A DNA stretch of 39,883 nt from Micromonospora solifontis (lineage in GTDB: Bacteria > Actinomycetota > Actinomycetes > Mycobacteriales > Micromonosporaceae), in assembly GCF_003725545.1 (NCBI RefSeq), contig NZ_RJLN01000050.1, positions 1 through 39,883 of the forward strand, in the 5' to 3' direction. Positions 1-7,575 of this stretch are shown piece by piece (positions within the stretch are counted from its first letter, which is position 1; every line of letters begins with the position of its first letter). A model generated the notes under the pieces. That model saw only the letters and a program-made list of their open reading frames with translations. It was not told the origin of the DNA and made no database searches. The position numbers and the translations under genes are program-made.

Positions 1-75
1 GAGCTGCATCCCATCGCCCGAATCACCCGCAAACCGGATCACCACCCGGTCGAGTTGACGGATCTGCTTGGTCAC
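1..75 (-). CDS. korA: 2-oxoglutarate:ferredoxin oxidoreductase alpha subunit (KorA), 5' end only
   Basis: Only the first 25 codons lie in the window; the gene runs off the left edge. The minus strand reads MTKQIRQLDRVVIRFAGDSG then DGMQL. The RFAGDSGDGMQ stretch is the N-terminal signature of the gamma-like domain of the KorA type of 2-oxoacid:ferredoxin oxidoreductase, the subunit that with KorB oxidises 2-oxoglutarate to succinyl-CoA and reduces ferredoxin in the TCA cycle. The start is a GTG at 73-75, with a GAGGTG-like Shine-Dalgarno just upstream. The assignment rests on a short but distinctive stretch. Its neighbour across the gap is a lone nuoA, in keeping with the actinomycete habit of placing kor genes next to a second nuo cluster. 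Confidence 0.82.
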   Translation of the reverse strand, partial: MTKQIRQLDRVVIRFAGDSGDGMQL

Positions 76-224
76 GCCCGCACCTCGCTTCGCTCAGCGC
101 CGTCGCAGAGGCGGCCGAACAGTGTGGTGACCCTGCCTTGCCCCGCCACGTGCCCTCCTTGACGCGCTGCTGCCGCTGGCCGTCCGTCCCTGGAGCGGCC
201 CGCTCCATTTCTCACGTCAGAGCC

Positions 225-266
225 TACGTCGGACCGTTAGGGCCACCTTGGTGGAGGTCCGACGTA
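225..266. repeat. nested inverted repeat between korA and the secreted-protein gene
   Basis: An 11-base perfect inverted repeat, TACGTCGGACC (225-235) and GGTCCGACGTA (256-266), encloses a second perfect one, CCACC-TT-GGTGG (243-254). A third, GGAGCGG-C-CCGCTCC, lies at 192-206. No gene is seen in 76-364. The korA leader (minus) runs through the right part of this gap and the secreted-protein gene (minus) ends at 365, so the hairpin lies where a terminator for the latter or a korA leader structure would be. There is no T-tract, so an operator is also possible. Confidence 0.5.
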
Positions 267-364
267 TGGGACCTGATCGGGCCGCTGTATGCCCGACTCT
301 GCGGTGTTTAGTACCGCGACCCGTAATCCAGATCACCCCACGCCCGGCGAAAGGCGGCCGTCGA

Positions 365-1756
365 TCACTCCTGGGTGGGAGAGCCGGTCGTCCGGCGGCG
401 CAGCGAGGTGGTCGCCAGGGCCAGGGCGAGCACCACCAGCAGAGCCGAGAGCACGATCAGGGCGGTCGCCGTCTGCTGGGTCGAGCCGCCCGCGCGCCCG
501 GTGGTCCGCTGCTCGGCGGCGGTCAGGACGCCCTGCGAGCCGGTCGGTACGGGCGTGCCGGTCGGCGGGGCCAGCGCCGCGGCCGCGGTGATCCGGAAGC
601 TCATCTGCACCTGCCGGTCGCGACCGCTGCGCGGGTCCAGCCGGCCGACGACCGCGCCGGCCAGCGGGGCGAGCCGCTGGGCCTCCGGAGTGGCGGCCAC
701 CGGTAGCCGCAGCGGGGTGCTGTGGCCGGCCCGCACGGTGCCGAGCTCGCAGCGGACGCGGTCCGGGGCCAGCAGGGCGCAGCCAGCCGGCGGGTCGGTG
801 GCGGAAACGCCGTCGGGAAGGACCACGTCGACCCGCCCGGCGGCGTCGACCTTGCCGGTGTTGCCGAGCCGTACGGCCAGCACGCTCGGCGCGCCGCTGA
901 TGTCGAAGACCACCTCGTCGGCGCGGAGCGAGATGCCGGGCACCGGCGGGCCGGGCGGGAAGAGGACGGCGAAGCCCTCGTCGTCGGCGGCCGTGCCGGC
1001 GACGCCCGGCGCGGTGGCGGTGACCTGGACCGATCCGCCCAACGGCATGGACTTCCAGGCCGTACCGGCCACCCGGATCCGGATCGTGCTGCTGAACCGG
1101 GCGCCCGGCGGCGCGGTCCACTCACCGCAGCGGTACCCGCCGGAGGAGGAGAGGCAGCCCGGGGTGCCGGCGTCGGTCAGGCCGGCCGGCAGCGTGTAGC
1201 CGAGGCGGATCCGCTCGACGGTGCTGCCGGTGTTCGTCACGGTCACCCGCAACGTGGTCACCGTGCTGTCGGCGTTCCAGTATCCGGCGGTGAGCGAGAC
1301 ATCCCCGGTGGCGACCCGTACCCCGAGCCGGCCGCCGGCCGGTCGGCCCGGCGGAGCCACGGGCGGCGGCGGTGGAGGTGCGGTGGTGGTCGGTGCGGTG
1401 GCGGTCGGCACCGGGTTGCCGGGGGCGGTGGTCGTCGGCGCGGGCACGGTGGTCGGCGGTGCCGGCGGCGTGGTCTCCGGGGGTGCGCTCTCGGTCGGCG
1501 GCGCGGTGGTCGGCTCCGTCGCGGTCGGCTCCACCGTCGGGGTGGCGTCGGTCGGCTCGGTGTCGGGTTCGGTCGCGGGGTCCGTCGCGGGGTCGGTGGC
1601 CGCCCGGACCACGCCGGTCACCGTGGGTGCGGCCGCGGCCCACCCGGGCGCGACCGCGACCGCGGCCACGATGCCGGCCGCCAGCGCGGGCCCGAACAGC
1701 GCGGCGGTACGTCGTGACGCGACCCGGCGGGCGGGGCGTACGCGGGGGCGGGCCAT
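365..1756 (-). CDS. secreted, C-terminally membrane-anchored Thr/Pro-rich protein
   Basis: 463 residues. A twin-basic N-terminus and an Ala/Val hydrophobic core (about 19-43) form a signal peptide. Residues about 45-125 are a Thr/Pro/Glu-rich stalk with TDPATDPATEP-like repeats, typical of cell-wall-spanning linkers. Residues about 135-390 hold two beta-rich segments with N-T-G motifs (VTVTNTGS, VRLGNTGK), reminiscent of DUF11/Ig-like surface modules, and contain paired cysteines (GCLSSSGGYRCG). A hydrophobic helix at about 428-450 followed by RRR and a short tail would anchor the C-terminus in the membrane; there is no LPxTG sortase signal. The ATG at 1754-1756 has GGAGG just upstream. Likely exposed at the cell surface; function unknown. 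Confidence 0.8.
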   Translation of the reverse strand: MARPRVRPARRVASRRTAALFGPALAAGIVAAVAVAPGWAAAAPTVTGVVRAATDPATDPATEPDTEPTDATPTVEPTATEPTTAPPTESAPPETTPPAPPTTVPAPTTTAPGNPVPTATAPTTTAPPPPPPVAPPGRPAGGRLGVRVATGDVSLTAGYWNADSTVTTLRVTVTNTGSTVERIRLGYTLPAGLTDAGTPGCLSSSGGYRCGEWTAPPGARFSSTIRIRVAGTAWKSMPLGGSVQVTATAPGVAGTAADDEGFAVLFPPGPPVPGISLRADEVVFDISGAPSVLAVRLGNTGKVDAAGRVDVVLPDGVSATDPPAGCALLAPDRVRCELGTVRAGHSTPLRLPVAATPEAQRLAPLAGAVVGRLDPRSGRDRQVQMSFRITAAAALAPPTGTPVPTGSQGVLTAAEQRTTGRAGGSTQQTATALIVLSALLVVLALALATTSLRRRTTGSPTQE

Positions 1757-1792
1757 CTGTCCTCCGTGACGCTCAGCGAGGTTTCATTATTC

Positions 1793-1805
1793 GGCAACAG
1801 TTGCC
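1793..1805. promoter_or_regulatory. 13-bp perfect palindrome in divergent promoter region
   Basis: GGCAAC-A-GTTGCC lies in the 129-bp gap between the minus-strand surface-protein gene (start 1756) and plus-strand nuoA (start 1886). Position and symmetry suit a regulator-binding site, but no regulator is encoded nearby and the family is unknown. Confidence 0.4.
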
Positions 1806-1872
1806 CTCGGGTACTAGTCCCGCCAGGAAACAAATCCGTAACGTGCCCGGGACGCTCCGGCGGCGGGGGCGG

Positions 1873-1878
1873 TAGGCT
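1873..1878 (+). promoter_or_regulatory. -10 box TAGGCT for leaderless nuoA
   Basis: TAGGCT is followed by seven bases and then the GTG start of nuoA at 1886. There is no Shine-Dalgarno in that interval. In actinobacteria a TANNNT hexamer 6-8 bases before the start codon marks transcription beginning at the start codon itself. Confidence 0.6.
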
Positions 1879-1885
1879 CCCGACC

Positions 1886-2263
1886 GTGACCGGTTACCTC
1901 GGCTCGTACGCCACGCTCGGTCTCCTGATGCTCGCCGCCGTCCTCTTCTTCTTTACTGCGTTCTCCGCCAATCGGGTGTTACGTCCTAGCCGTCCGGCTG
2001 ACCCCTGGGGCAAACGGTCCAGCTACGAATGCGGTCTCGACCCGGTGGGCGGCGACTGGGCGCAGATGCAGATCCGCTACTACGTCTACGCGTACCTGTA
2101 CGTGCTCTTCGCGGTCGAGGCGGTCTTCCTCTTCCCCTGGGCGCTGGTCTTCGACCGGCCCGGGTTCGGGACGACAACCGTCGTCGAGATGGCGGTCTTC
2201 GTCGCCGTGGTGGCACTCGGCATCCTCTACGCCTGGCGCAAGAACATCCTCCGCTGGACCTGA
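1886..2263 (+). CDS. nuoA: NADH-quinone oxidoreductase subunit A (NuoA), stand-alone copy
   Basis: 125 residues with three membrane helices (about 8-30, 65-85, 95-117). It has the NuoA hallmarks: RPADPWGKRSSYECGLDPVG on the first loop, including the conserved Cys-Gly-x-x-P, then QIRYYVYAYLYVLFAVEAVF, and a basic C-terminus. NuoA is a membrane-arm subunit of complex I, near the quinone site. The GTG at 1886 is chosen because a -10 box sits seven bases upstream and the homologous N-terminus begins here; a longer reading from 1766 would add 40 unrelated residues. No other nuo gene is present on either side, and folP2 ends two bases after its stop on the opposite strand. It is probably a remnant or dispersed member of a second nuo cluster linked to kor genes. 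Confidence 0.93.
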   Translation: MTGYLGSYATLGLLMLAAVLFFFTAFSANRVLRPSRPADPWGKRSSYECGLDPVGGDWAQMQIRYYVYAYLYVLFAVEAVFLFPWALVFDRPGFGTTTVVEMAVFVAVVALGILYAWRKNILRWT

Positions 2264-2264
2264 C

Positions 2265-3134
2265 TCAGGCGAGGCCGCGGCGGGTCAGCGTCGGCGGCCG
2301 GTCGCCCCGGATCGAGGCCACCATGTCGAGCACCCGGCGGGTCTCGCGTACCTGATGGGCGCGGAACACCCGGGCGCCCAGCCAGGCCGAGACGGCGGTC
2401 GCCGCCAGCGTCCCCTCCAGCCGGTCCGGCACCGGCAGGTCCAGCGTCTCGCCGATGAAGTCCTTGTTCGACAGGGCGACCAGCAGCGGCCACCCGGTGT
2501 CGGTGAGTTCCGCCAACCGCCGGGTGATCTCCAGCGAGTGGCGGGTGTTCTTGCCGAAGTCGTGCGCCGGGTCGATCAGGATCCCGTCCGGGCGTACGCC
2601 GAGGGCGACCGCCCGGTCGGCGAGGCCGGTCACCGTCGCGACCACGTCGGCCACCACGTCGTCGAATGCCGCCCGGTGCGGCCGGGTACGCGGGGCGAGC
2701 CCGCCCGCGTGCGAGCAGACCAACCCGGCGCCGGTCTCGGCGGCGACCCGGGCCAGCGCCGGATCCGCCCCCGACCAGGTGTCGTTGAGCAGGTCGGCCC
2801 CGGCCGCCACCGCCTCGACCGCCACCTCGGCCCGCCAGGTGTCGATCGAGATGATCACGTCCGGGAAGGCGTTCCGGACCGCGGCGATGGTGTCCACCGT
2901 CCGGCGGATCTCCTCGACCACGTCGACCTCGTCGCCCGGCCCGGCCTTCACCCCGCCGATGTCGATGATCTCCGCGCCCTCGGTGACCGCCCGCTCCACC
3001 GCGCGCAGCGCGTTGTCCTGGGCGAAGGTGGCGCCCCGGTCGAAGAACGAATCCGGCGTGCGGTTGACGATCGCCATCACCACCAGCTCGCCGGGGGAGA
3101 AGATCCGCCCACCGAGCCGCAGCTCCGCCGCCAT
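2265..3134 (-). CDS. folP2: FolP2-type dihydropteroate synthase homologue
   Basis: 289 residues with a TIM-barrel DHPS fold: MAIVNRTPDSFFDRG near the start, SIDTWRAEVA in the middle, LIDPAHDFGKN and LVALSNKDFIGETL, then FRAHQV at the end. The loop that in true DHPS reads G-G-E-S-T-R-P-G, which contacts pterin and sulfonamide, is GGVKAGPGD here. That change, and the close likeness to mycobacterial FolP2 down to the C-terminal RPPT..RGLA, place it with the FolP2 paralogues, which are reported not to have DHPS activity in Mycobacterium. The start is the ATG at 3132-3134, preceded by AGGAGGG at good spacing. Convergent with nuoA; the folP2/DivIVA-like/tag order is the mycobacterial one. Confidence 0.9.
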   Translation of the reverse strand: MAAELRLGGRIFSPGELVVMAIVNRTPDSFFDRGATFAQDNALRAVERAVTEGAEIIDIGGVKAGPGDEVDVVEEIRRTVDTIAAVRNAFPDVIISIDTWRAEVAVEAVAAGADLLNDTWSGADPALARVAAETGAGLVCSHAGGLAPRTRPHRAAFDDVVADVVATVTGLADRAVALGVRPDGILIDPAHDFGKNTRHSLEITRRLAELTDTGWPLLVALSNKDFIGETLDLPVPDRLEGTLAATAVSAWLGARVFRAHQVRETRRVLDMVASIRGDRPPTLTRRGLA

Positions 3135-3285
3135 GCCCGCCCTCCTGATCTCCGGTCCCGCGCCGGCCGCCCCCGACGCTATCCCGTCCCGCGCGGACCG
3201 GCCCGGGCGGTACGCCCGGTTTCGATTCATGATCGGAGCGGGTGGAGGGCTCGCCCCGCGCCGTCCCGCATGCCACGATCTCCCC

Positions 3286-4020
3286 ATGGGTGAGGTTCTG
3301 CTCCTCTTGGTCGTGGCGCTGACCGTCGCGGCGGTGGTGTTCGGAGTGACGGTGCTCGTCTCCGGGCGGGATCCGGGCCTGGTGCCGGTCGAGCCGGACG
3401 GGCGCGCGGTGCCCCTGCCCGGCGGCCGGCCGCTGGACGAGTCGGACGTCGCCGAGGTGCGCTTCGACACCGCGCTGCGCGGCTACCGGATGGCCCAGGT
3501 CGACCAGGCCATGCGCCGGGCGGCGTACGACATCGGCTACAAGTCCGAGCTGATCGGCGTGCTCGAGGCCGAGGTCGCCGCGCTCCGCGAGGGCCGCACC
3601 GAGGAGGCCGACGCGCTGCGCCGGGCCCGGGAGGAGGCCGCCGCGACGAGCCCGGCCGAGGCCCCCACCCCCGACACCGCGACCATCGAGCTGGGGCTGG
3701 CCGGCGCGCCGGCGGCCGCGGCGGTGGAGGACGAGGCGTCCCTGCCCACGGGCAGCGGACCGGAGCCGGTCGCGTCCGCCGGGGCGGAGGCTCCGGTCGC
3801 CCCGGTCGCCGCGCCGGTCAACCCGAACGCCCAACCCGCCGGGCAGTCGTCGAGCGACCCGACCGCCGCGCCGGCCGGCGACGCGGACGCGGCCGCCACG
3901 CCCACCGACGACGCGGCCGGGGATCCGGCCGTCGGGCCGGGCGGAAACGGGGCCGCCGCCGCGGCGGATGCCGAGGAGGAACCGACGCGAGGTGCGGTGG
4001 TCCGGTCGGAGTCCGCGTGA
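3286..4020 (+). CDS. membrane-anchored DivIVA-domain protein
   Basis: 244 residues. A single N-terminal membrane helix (about 4-24) is followed by a DivIVA-like segment at about 58-90, VRFDTALRGYRMAQVDQAM, where GYR..QVD matches the DivIVA GY...VD core. Then comes a short coiled coil with many Glu/Arg/Ala (about 95-125) and an Ala/Pro/Glu-rich, probably disordered tail. Such proteins in actinobacteria are thought to act in polar growth or envelope organisation; the Rv1209 position in mycobacteria is equivalent. The ATG at 3286 gives the membrane helix directly. The stop overlaps the start of the next gene, so the two are probably cotranslated. Confidence 0.85.
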   Translation: MGEVLLLLVVALTVAAVVFGVTVLVSGRDPGLVPVEPDGRAVPLPGGRPLDESDVAEVRFDTALRGYRMAQVDQAMRRAAYDIGYKSELIGVLEAEVAALREGRTEEADALRRAREEAAATSPAEAPTPDTATIELGLAGAPAAAAVEDEASLPTGSGPEPVASAGAEAPVAPVAAPVNPNAQPAGQSSSDPTAAPAGDADAAATPTDDAAGDPAVGPGGNGAAAAADAEEEPTRGAVVRSESA

Positions 4021-4514
4021 CCGGGCCCGAGGGCGCCGACGACCTCGCCGAGGCGGCCCAGCCCGGTGCCGGCGAGGTCACCGCGACGGTGGTGGTCAAC
4101 GCCCCGGCGGAGCGGGTCTTCGCGGCGCTGACCGCCTGGGAGCGGCAGTCCGACTGGATCCCGTTCACCACCGTGAAGGTGGTCGAGGGGGACGGCGGCG
4201 AGGGCAGCCTGGTCGAGGCGGTCACCGCGCTCGGCCCGGCCGCGCTCCGGGACGAGATGCGGGTGGTCCGGGTGGACGCCCCGTACGAGGTCGGCGTGGT
4301 GCACTGCGGCCGGCTGCTGCGCGGTCCGGGCGTGCTGCGCTGCACCCCGATGGAGCGGGACCGGACCCAGGTGGTCTGGCACGAGTGGTTCCACCTGCCC
4401 GGTGGCGCCGCCGGCCGGGTTGCCTGGCCGGTGCTCTGGCCCGGCTCCAAGTTCAGCCTGACCCAGGCGTTGCGGAAGTTCGCCCGGCTGGTGGAGCAGG
4501 GCCGGCTGCCCTGA
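4017..4514 (+). CDS. SRPBCC-family (START-like) protein
   Basis: 165 residues. After a short acidic lead, the pattern VTATVVVNAPAERVFAALTA is the first beta strand and helix of the SRPBCC/polyketide-cyclase fold, followed by W..W-containing strands and a C-terminal helix LTQALRKFARLVEQ. These proteins bind hydrophobic ligands in a deep cavity; the ligand here is unknown. The GTG start overlaps the preceding stop (GTGA), which implies translational coupling with the DivIVA-like gene. Confidence 0.85.
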   Translation: MTGPEGADDLAEAAQPGAGEVTATVVVNAPAERVFAALTAWERQSDWIPFTTVKVVEGDGGEGSLVEAVTALGPAALRDEMRVVRVDAPYEVGVVHCGRLLRGPGVLRCTPMERDRTQVVWHEWFHLPGGAAGRVAWPVLWPGSKFSLTQALRKFARLVEQGRLP

Positions 4515-4548
4515 GCCCCGGTCGTGGCCGGTTGTCGGTGGGCTGGCC

Positions 4549-4554
4549 TACCGT
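4549..4554 (+). promoter_or_regulatory. -10 box TACCGT for leaderless tag
   Basis: TACCGT followed by seven bases and the GTG at 4562. It supports that GTG over the alternative in-frame GTG at 4553, which would lie inside the hexamer. Confidence 0.55.
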
Positions 4555-4561
4555 GTACGCC

Positions 4562-5146
4562 GTGACTGACCTGGTGACCGGCCCCGACGGGCTGCCCCGC
4601 TGCGCCTGGGGGGCGAGCACCCCGGACTACGCCGTCTACCACGACGAGGAGTGGGGCCGGCCGCTGCGCGGCGACGACGCGCTCTACGAGCGGCTGACCC
4701 TGGAGGCGTTCCAGTCCGGGTTGTCCTGGCTGACCATCCTGCGCAAGCGGCCCGCGTTCCGGCTCGCCTTCGACGAGTTCCGGATCGAGAAGGTCGCCGG
4801 CTTCGGGGAGGCCGACGTGGCCCGGCTGCTGGCCGACACCGGCATCGTGCGCAACCGGGCCAAGGTCGAGGCCGCCATCGCCAACGCCCGGGCCGCCCTG
4901 GAGCTGCCCGACGGCCTCTCCGCACTGCTCTGGTCGTACGCGCCGCCGCCCCGGGCCGCCCGGCCCCGGTCGTTCGCGGAGGTGCCGGCGCTCACCCCCG
5001 AGTCCACCGCGCTGGCCAAGGCCCTCAAGAAGCGGGGCTTCCGGTTCGTCGGCCCGACCACCGCGTACGCGCTCATGCAGGCCACCGGCATGGTGGACGA
5101 CCATCTCGCGGGCTGCCACGTGACCCGGGATCCGGCCGGGGCGTGA
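4562..5146 (+). CDS. tag: DNA-3-methyladenine glycosylase I (Tag)
   Basis: 194 residues. Tag removes 3-methyladenine from alkylated DNA in base excision repair. The N-terminus LPRCAWG, YHDEEWGRP, LEAFQSGLSWLTIL and ALKKRGFRFVGPTTAYALMQ are the family signatures. The structural zinc ligands of the E. coli enzyme have counterparts in the early Cys (RCAW), the His of YHDEEW, and the C-terminal His and Cys of VDDHLAGCH. Length fits the family (about 190). A GTG start at 4562 is preceded by a -10-like box rather than a Shine-Dalgarno, so the transcript may be leaderless even though the upstream gene is only 47 bases away. Confidence 0.96.
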   Translation: MTDLVTGPDGLPRCAWGASTPDYAVYHDEEWGRPLRGDDALYERLTLEAFQSGLSWLTILRKRPAFRLAFDEFRIEKVAGFGEADVARLLADTGIVRNRAKVEAAIANARAALELPDGLSALLWSYAPPPRAARPRSFAEVPALTPESTALAKALKKRGFRFVGPTTAYALMQATGMVDDHLAGCHVTRDPAGA

Positions 5147-5209
5147 CCCGCGCGGCGTCCGGGCGACGCGTCGGCACCGGCACCGTCCCGGCGTGATGGG
5201 ATGGGCACC

Positions 5210-5830
5210 ATGACCGACACCGAGCTGCGGACGAGCGGGACGATCGACGGCACCATGCCCGGCGCCTGGGCGGTGTTGCTGCCTGCCGAGCGGTACGAGG
5301 CCGAGCGGCTGGTCCACCACGACACGCTGGAGCTGACCGGGCTGGACGGGGCTGCCCGCCCCCGGCCCGGTGAGCCGGTCGCGGTGCTGGTCGACGAGCC
5401 GCTCCGGCTGGTGGCCCTCGGTCGGGTCGCCCTGGCCACCGGCGAGACCCGGGAGGACCCGGACGACCCGCAGTCCGAGGCGGGCCCGGGGGCGCTCGTG
5501 GTGACCTACACCCGTCGGGTGCTGGACGAGCCGGTGCCGGTCACCGGGCTGGCCCTCGCCGGGCCGCTGACCGGGCTCGACCCGGCCGTCTGGCAGGCGC
5601 TGGCCGACCGGCTCGGCCCGCCGCCGGTCCGCCGGCCCTGGCTGGTCAGCCTCGACCTGCCGATCGAGGCGGCCTCGCCGGCCGAGGCGGTCCGGCTGTT
5701 CTGGTCGTACGTGCAGGAGTTGGGCCCGCGGGAGCTGCCGGCCTACGTCTCGCCCTACGGGGACGAGCTGGCCATGCAGGCGTTCGTGCTCGGCGTGGCG
5801 GCGAACCAGGATCCGGAAGAGGACGACTGA
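5210..5830 (+). CDS. hypothetical actinobacterial protein
   Basis: 206 residues, acidic, no signal peptide or membrane helix. The first half, with PGAWAVLLPAERYEAERL and RPGEPVAVLVDEPLRLVALG, looks like a small beta-barrel and faintly resembles EVE/PUA-type folds; I would not assign it on that. The second half has LVSLDLPIEAASPAEAVRLF and a helical end with an acidic tail (QDPEEDD). The ATG at 5210 is preferred over 5201 because a purine run, GGGATGGG, lies just upstream. It stands alone between tag and an SDR gene. Function unknown. Confidence 0.75.
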   Translation: MTDTELRTSGTIDGTMPGAWAVLLPAERYEAERLVHHDTLELTGLDGAARPRPGEPVAVLVDEPLRLVALGRVALATGETREDPDDPQSEAGPGALVVTYTRRVLDEPVPVTGLALAGPLTGLDPAVWQALADRLGPPPVRRPWLVSLDLPIEAASPAEAVRLFWSYVQELGPRELPAYVSPYGDELAMQAFVLGVAANQDPEEDD

Positions 5831-5892
5831 CCCCTTTCGGCCCGGTTACCGTGCCGGGAGGGGCCGGTGCCGGCCGCGCACGAGGGGGTTGG

Positions 5893-6645
5893 ATGCGCTT
5901 CCAGGACAAGGTCGTGTTCATCACCGGTGGGGCGTCCGGGCTGGGTGAGGCGGCGGCCCGGCGGTTCGCGGCCGAGGGCGCGCGGGTGGTGGTCGCCGAC
6001 ATCAACGCCGAGGGCGCCGAGCGGGTCGCCGCGAGCCTCCCGGACGGGTACCCGGTGACCGTGGACACCGGCGCGGCGGCCTCGGTGGAGCAGGCGGTCG
6101 CCGACGCGATGCAGCGGTACGGCCGGATCGACGTCATCTTCAACAACGCCGGCATCGACGGCCGGCAGCAGCCGCTGCACGAGATGGACGTGGAGAACTG
6201 GGAGCAGGTCCGCCGGGTCAACGGCGACGGGGTCTTCTTCGTCCTCCGCTACGGCATCCCGGCGCTGCTGCACGGTGGTGGCGGCGCGGTCGTCAACACC
6301 TCGTCCACCACGGGACTGGCCGCCCAGGAGAACATCTCGCCGTACACCTTCACCAAGGCCGGGATCGTCGGCCTGACCCGGTCCGCGGCGATCGAGTACG
6401 CGGCGCGCGGTGTCCGGGTCAACGCGGTGGCCCCGACCGTGGTGATGACCCCGCTGGTGGAGCACTTCATCGACAGCGCGCCGGATCCGGCGCAGATGCG
6501 CCGGCAGATGGAGTCGTTCAACCCGAAGCCCGGCATCCCGACCCCCGACGACGTGGCCGGCGTGGTGCTCTTCCTCGCCTCCGACGACGCCGCCTGGATC
6601 ACCGGCCACACCATCCCCGTCGACGGCGGCTACGTCGCCCGCTGA
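5893..6645 (+). CDS. short-chain dehydrogenase/reductase (classical SDR)
   Basis: 250 residues, the usual length for a classical SDR. TGGASGLGEA at residues 10-19 is the nucleotide-binding glycine motif, an Asp at the end of the second beta strand (VVVADIN) favours NAD over NADP, NNAG is present, and the catalytic set is complete with Ser in NTSSTTG and YTFTK. The end, ITGHTIPVDGGYVAR, is typical. The alcohol or ketone substrate cannot be inferred. The ATG at 5893 follows a GAGGGGG Shine-Dalgarno. The gene faces the PaaG-like gene, with a dispersed palindrome in the gap. Confidence 0.92.
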   Translation: MRFQDKVVFITGGASGLGEAAARRFAAEGARVVVADINAEGAERVAASLPDGYPVTVDTGAAASVEQAVADAMQRYGRIDVIFNNAGIDGRQQPLHEMDVENWEQVRRVNGDGVFFVLRYGIPALLHGGGGAVVNTSSTTGLAAQENISPYTFTKAGIVGLTRSAAIEYAARGVRVNAVAPTVVMTPLVEHFIDSAPDPAQMRRQMESFNPKPGIPTPDDVAGVVLFLASDDAAWITGHTIPVDGGYVAR

Positions 6646-6707
6646 CCCTCGCCGGGTCGCGGCTCGCCGGTCGCCGGTCGCCCCGCGCCCGGGAAGCCAC
6701 TCTTGCC

Positions 6708-6749
6708 CGGAAAGAGTGGTCATTCCGCCGCGGATGGCCACTCTTTCCG
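6708..6749. repeat. dispersed palindrome, copy 1
   Basis: CGGAAAGAGTGG (6708-6719) pairs with CCACTCTTTCCG (6738-6749), and inner bases extend the stem with one bulge. A further CCACTCTT at 6697-6704 allows an alternative fold with the left arm. The right flank GTGCATCAGCGCGGATC resembles those of copies at 13089 and 33003. It lies between the convergent SDR (ends 6645) and PaaG-like gene (ends 6780), so it may serve as a two-way terminator. Confidence 0.85.
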
Positions 6750-6779
6750 TGCATCAGCGCGGATCTTGGGTGGGGTCGG

Positions 6780-7571
6780 TCAGTGGCCCTCGAAGACGGG
6801 CTTCTGCTTGTTGACGAAGGCCATCGTGGCGGCCCGGTGGTCGGCGGTGGCGCCGCAGATCGCCTGGGCCTGCGCCTCGGCGGCCAGGGCGTCGGCCAGG
6901 GTGCCGGCGTCGGCGATGGAGAGCTGGCGCTTGATCGCCCCGTACGCGACGGTCGGGCCGGCGGCGAGCCGGGCGGCCAGTTCCTGCGCGGCCGGCAGCA
7001 CCTGCTCGTCGTCGTCCACCAGCCGGGTGAGCAGGCCCAGCCGGTGGGCCTCCTCGGCCCCGACGGGCTCGGCGAGCATCAGCAGCTCGACGGCCTTGGC
7101 GTGGCCGACCAGCCGGGGCAGCGTCCAGGAGGCGCCGGTGTCGGCGGCGAGCCCGACCCCGGCGAAGGCCATCAGGAACCGGGTCTTCGGGCCGCCGATC
7201 CGGAAGTCGGCGAGGAACGACAGCGAGGCGCCGGCCCCGGCGGCCATGCCCCGGACGGCGGCGACCACCGGCTTGGGCAGGTTGGCCAGCCGGGCGGCGA
7301 TCGGGTTGTAGTGCGCCCGTACGGTCGCGAGCGGGTCCGCGCCGGCGGTCTCGAGGGTCTGCACGTGCTCCCGCAGGTCCTGCCCGGCGCAGAACGAGCC
7401 GCCCGCGCCGGCCAGCACGATCGCCCGGCAGGACCGGTCGGTCTCCAGCTCGGCCAGGGTGTCCCGGAGCGCCTCCTTGAGCGGCACGTCGAGCGAGTTC
7501 ATCGCCGTCGGGCGGTTCAGCGTCAGGGTGACGACGGCGTCGGTGCGGTCGACGAGCAGCGGCTCGGTCAC
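6780..7571 (-). CDS. enoyl-CoA hydratase/isomerase family protein (PaaG-like)
   Basis: 263 residues, crotonase fold. The oxyanion-hole segments are LAGAGGSFCAGQDL and VRGMAAGAGASLSFLADFRI. ADTGASWTLPRLVG matches the PaaG-type segment that carries the catalytic Asp, whereas hydratases place a Glu earlier. PaaG isomerises the ring epoxide of phenylacetyl-CoA to the oxepin form. The PaaX-type regulator directly upstream, four bases away on the same strand, supports a link to phenylacetate or aromatic CoA-ester metabolism, but the other paa genes are not in view, so the substrate remains an inference. A GTG start at 7569-7571 is used. Confidence 0.87.
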   Translation of the reverse strand: MTEPLLVDRTDAVVTLTLNRPTAMNSLDVPLKEALRDTLAELETDRSCRAIVLAGAGGSFCAGQDLREHVQTLETAGADPLATVRAHYNPIAARLANLPKPVVAAVRGMAAGAGASLSFLADFRIGGPKTRFLMAFAGVGLAADTGASWTLPRLVGHAKAVELLMLAEPVGAEEAHRLGLLTRLVDDDEQVLPAAQELAARLAAGPTVAYGAIKRQLSIADAGTLADALAAEAQAQAICGATADHRAATMAFVNKQKPVFEGH

Positions 7572-7575
7572 GTTT

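Noticed and set aside
23..208. 61-codon minus-strand frame overlapping korA
   Set aside because: It overlaps the real KorA start in another frame, and its composition shows no protein family.
1540..1620. Tandem repeats as a CRISPR-like or mobile array
   Set aside because: They are codon-level repeats encoding the Thr/Pro/Asp/Glu stalk of the surface protein, not spaced direct repeats.
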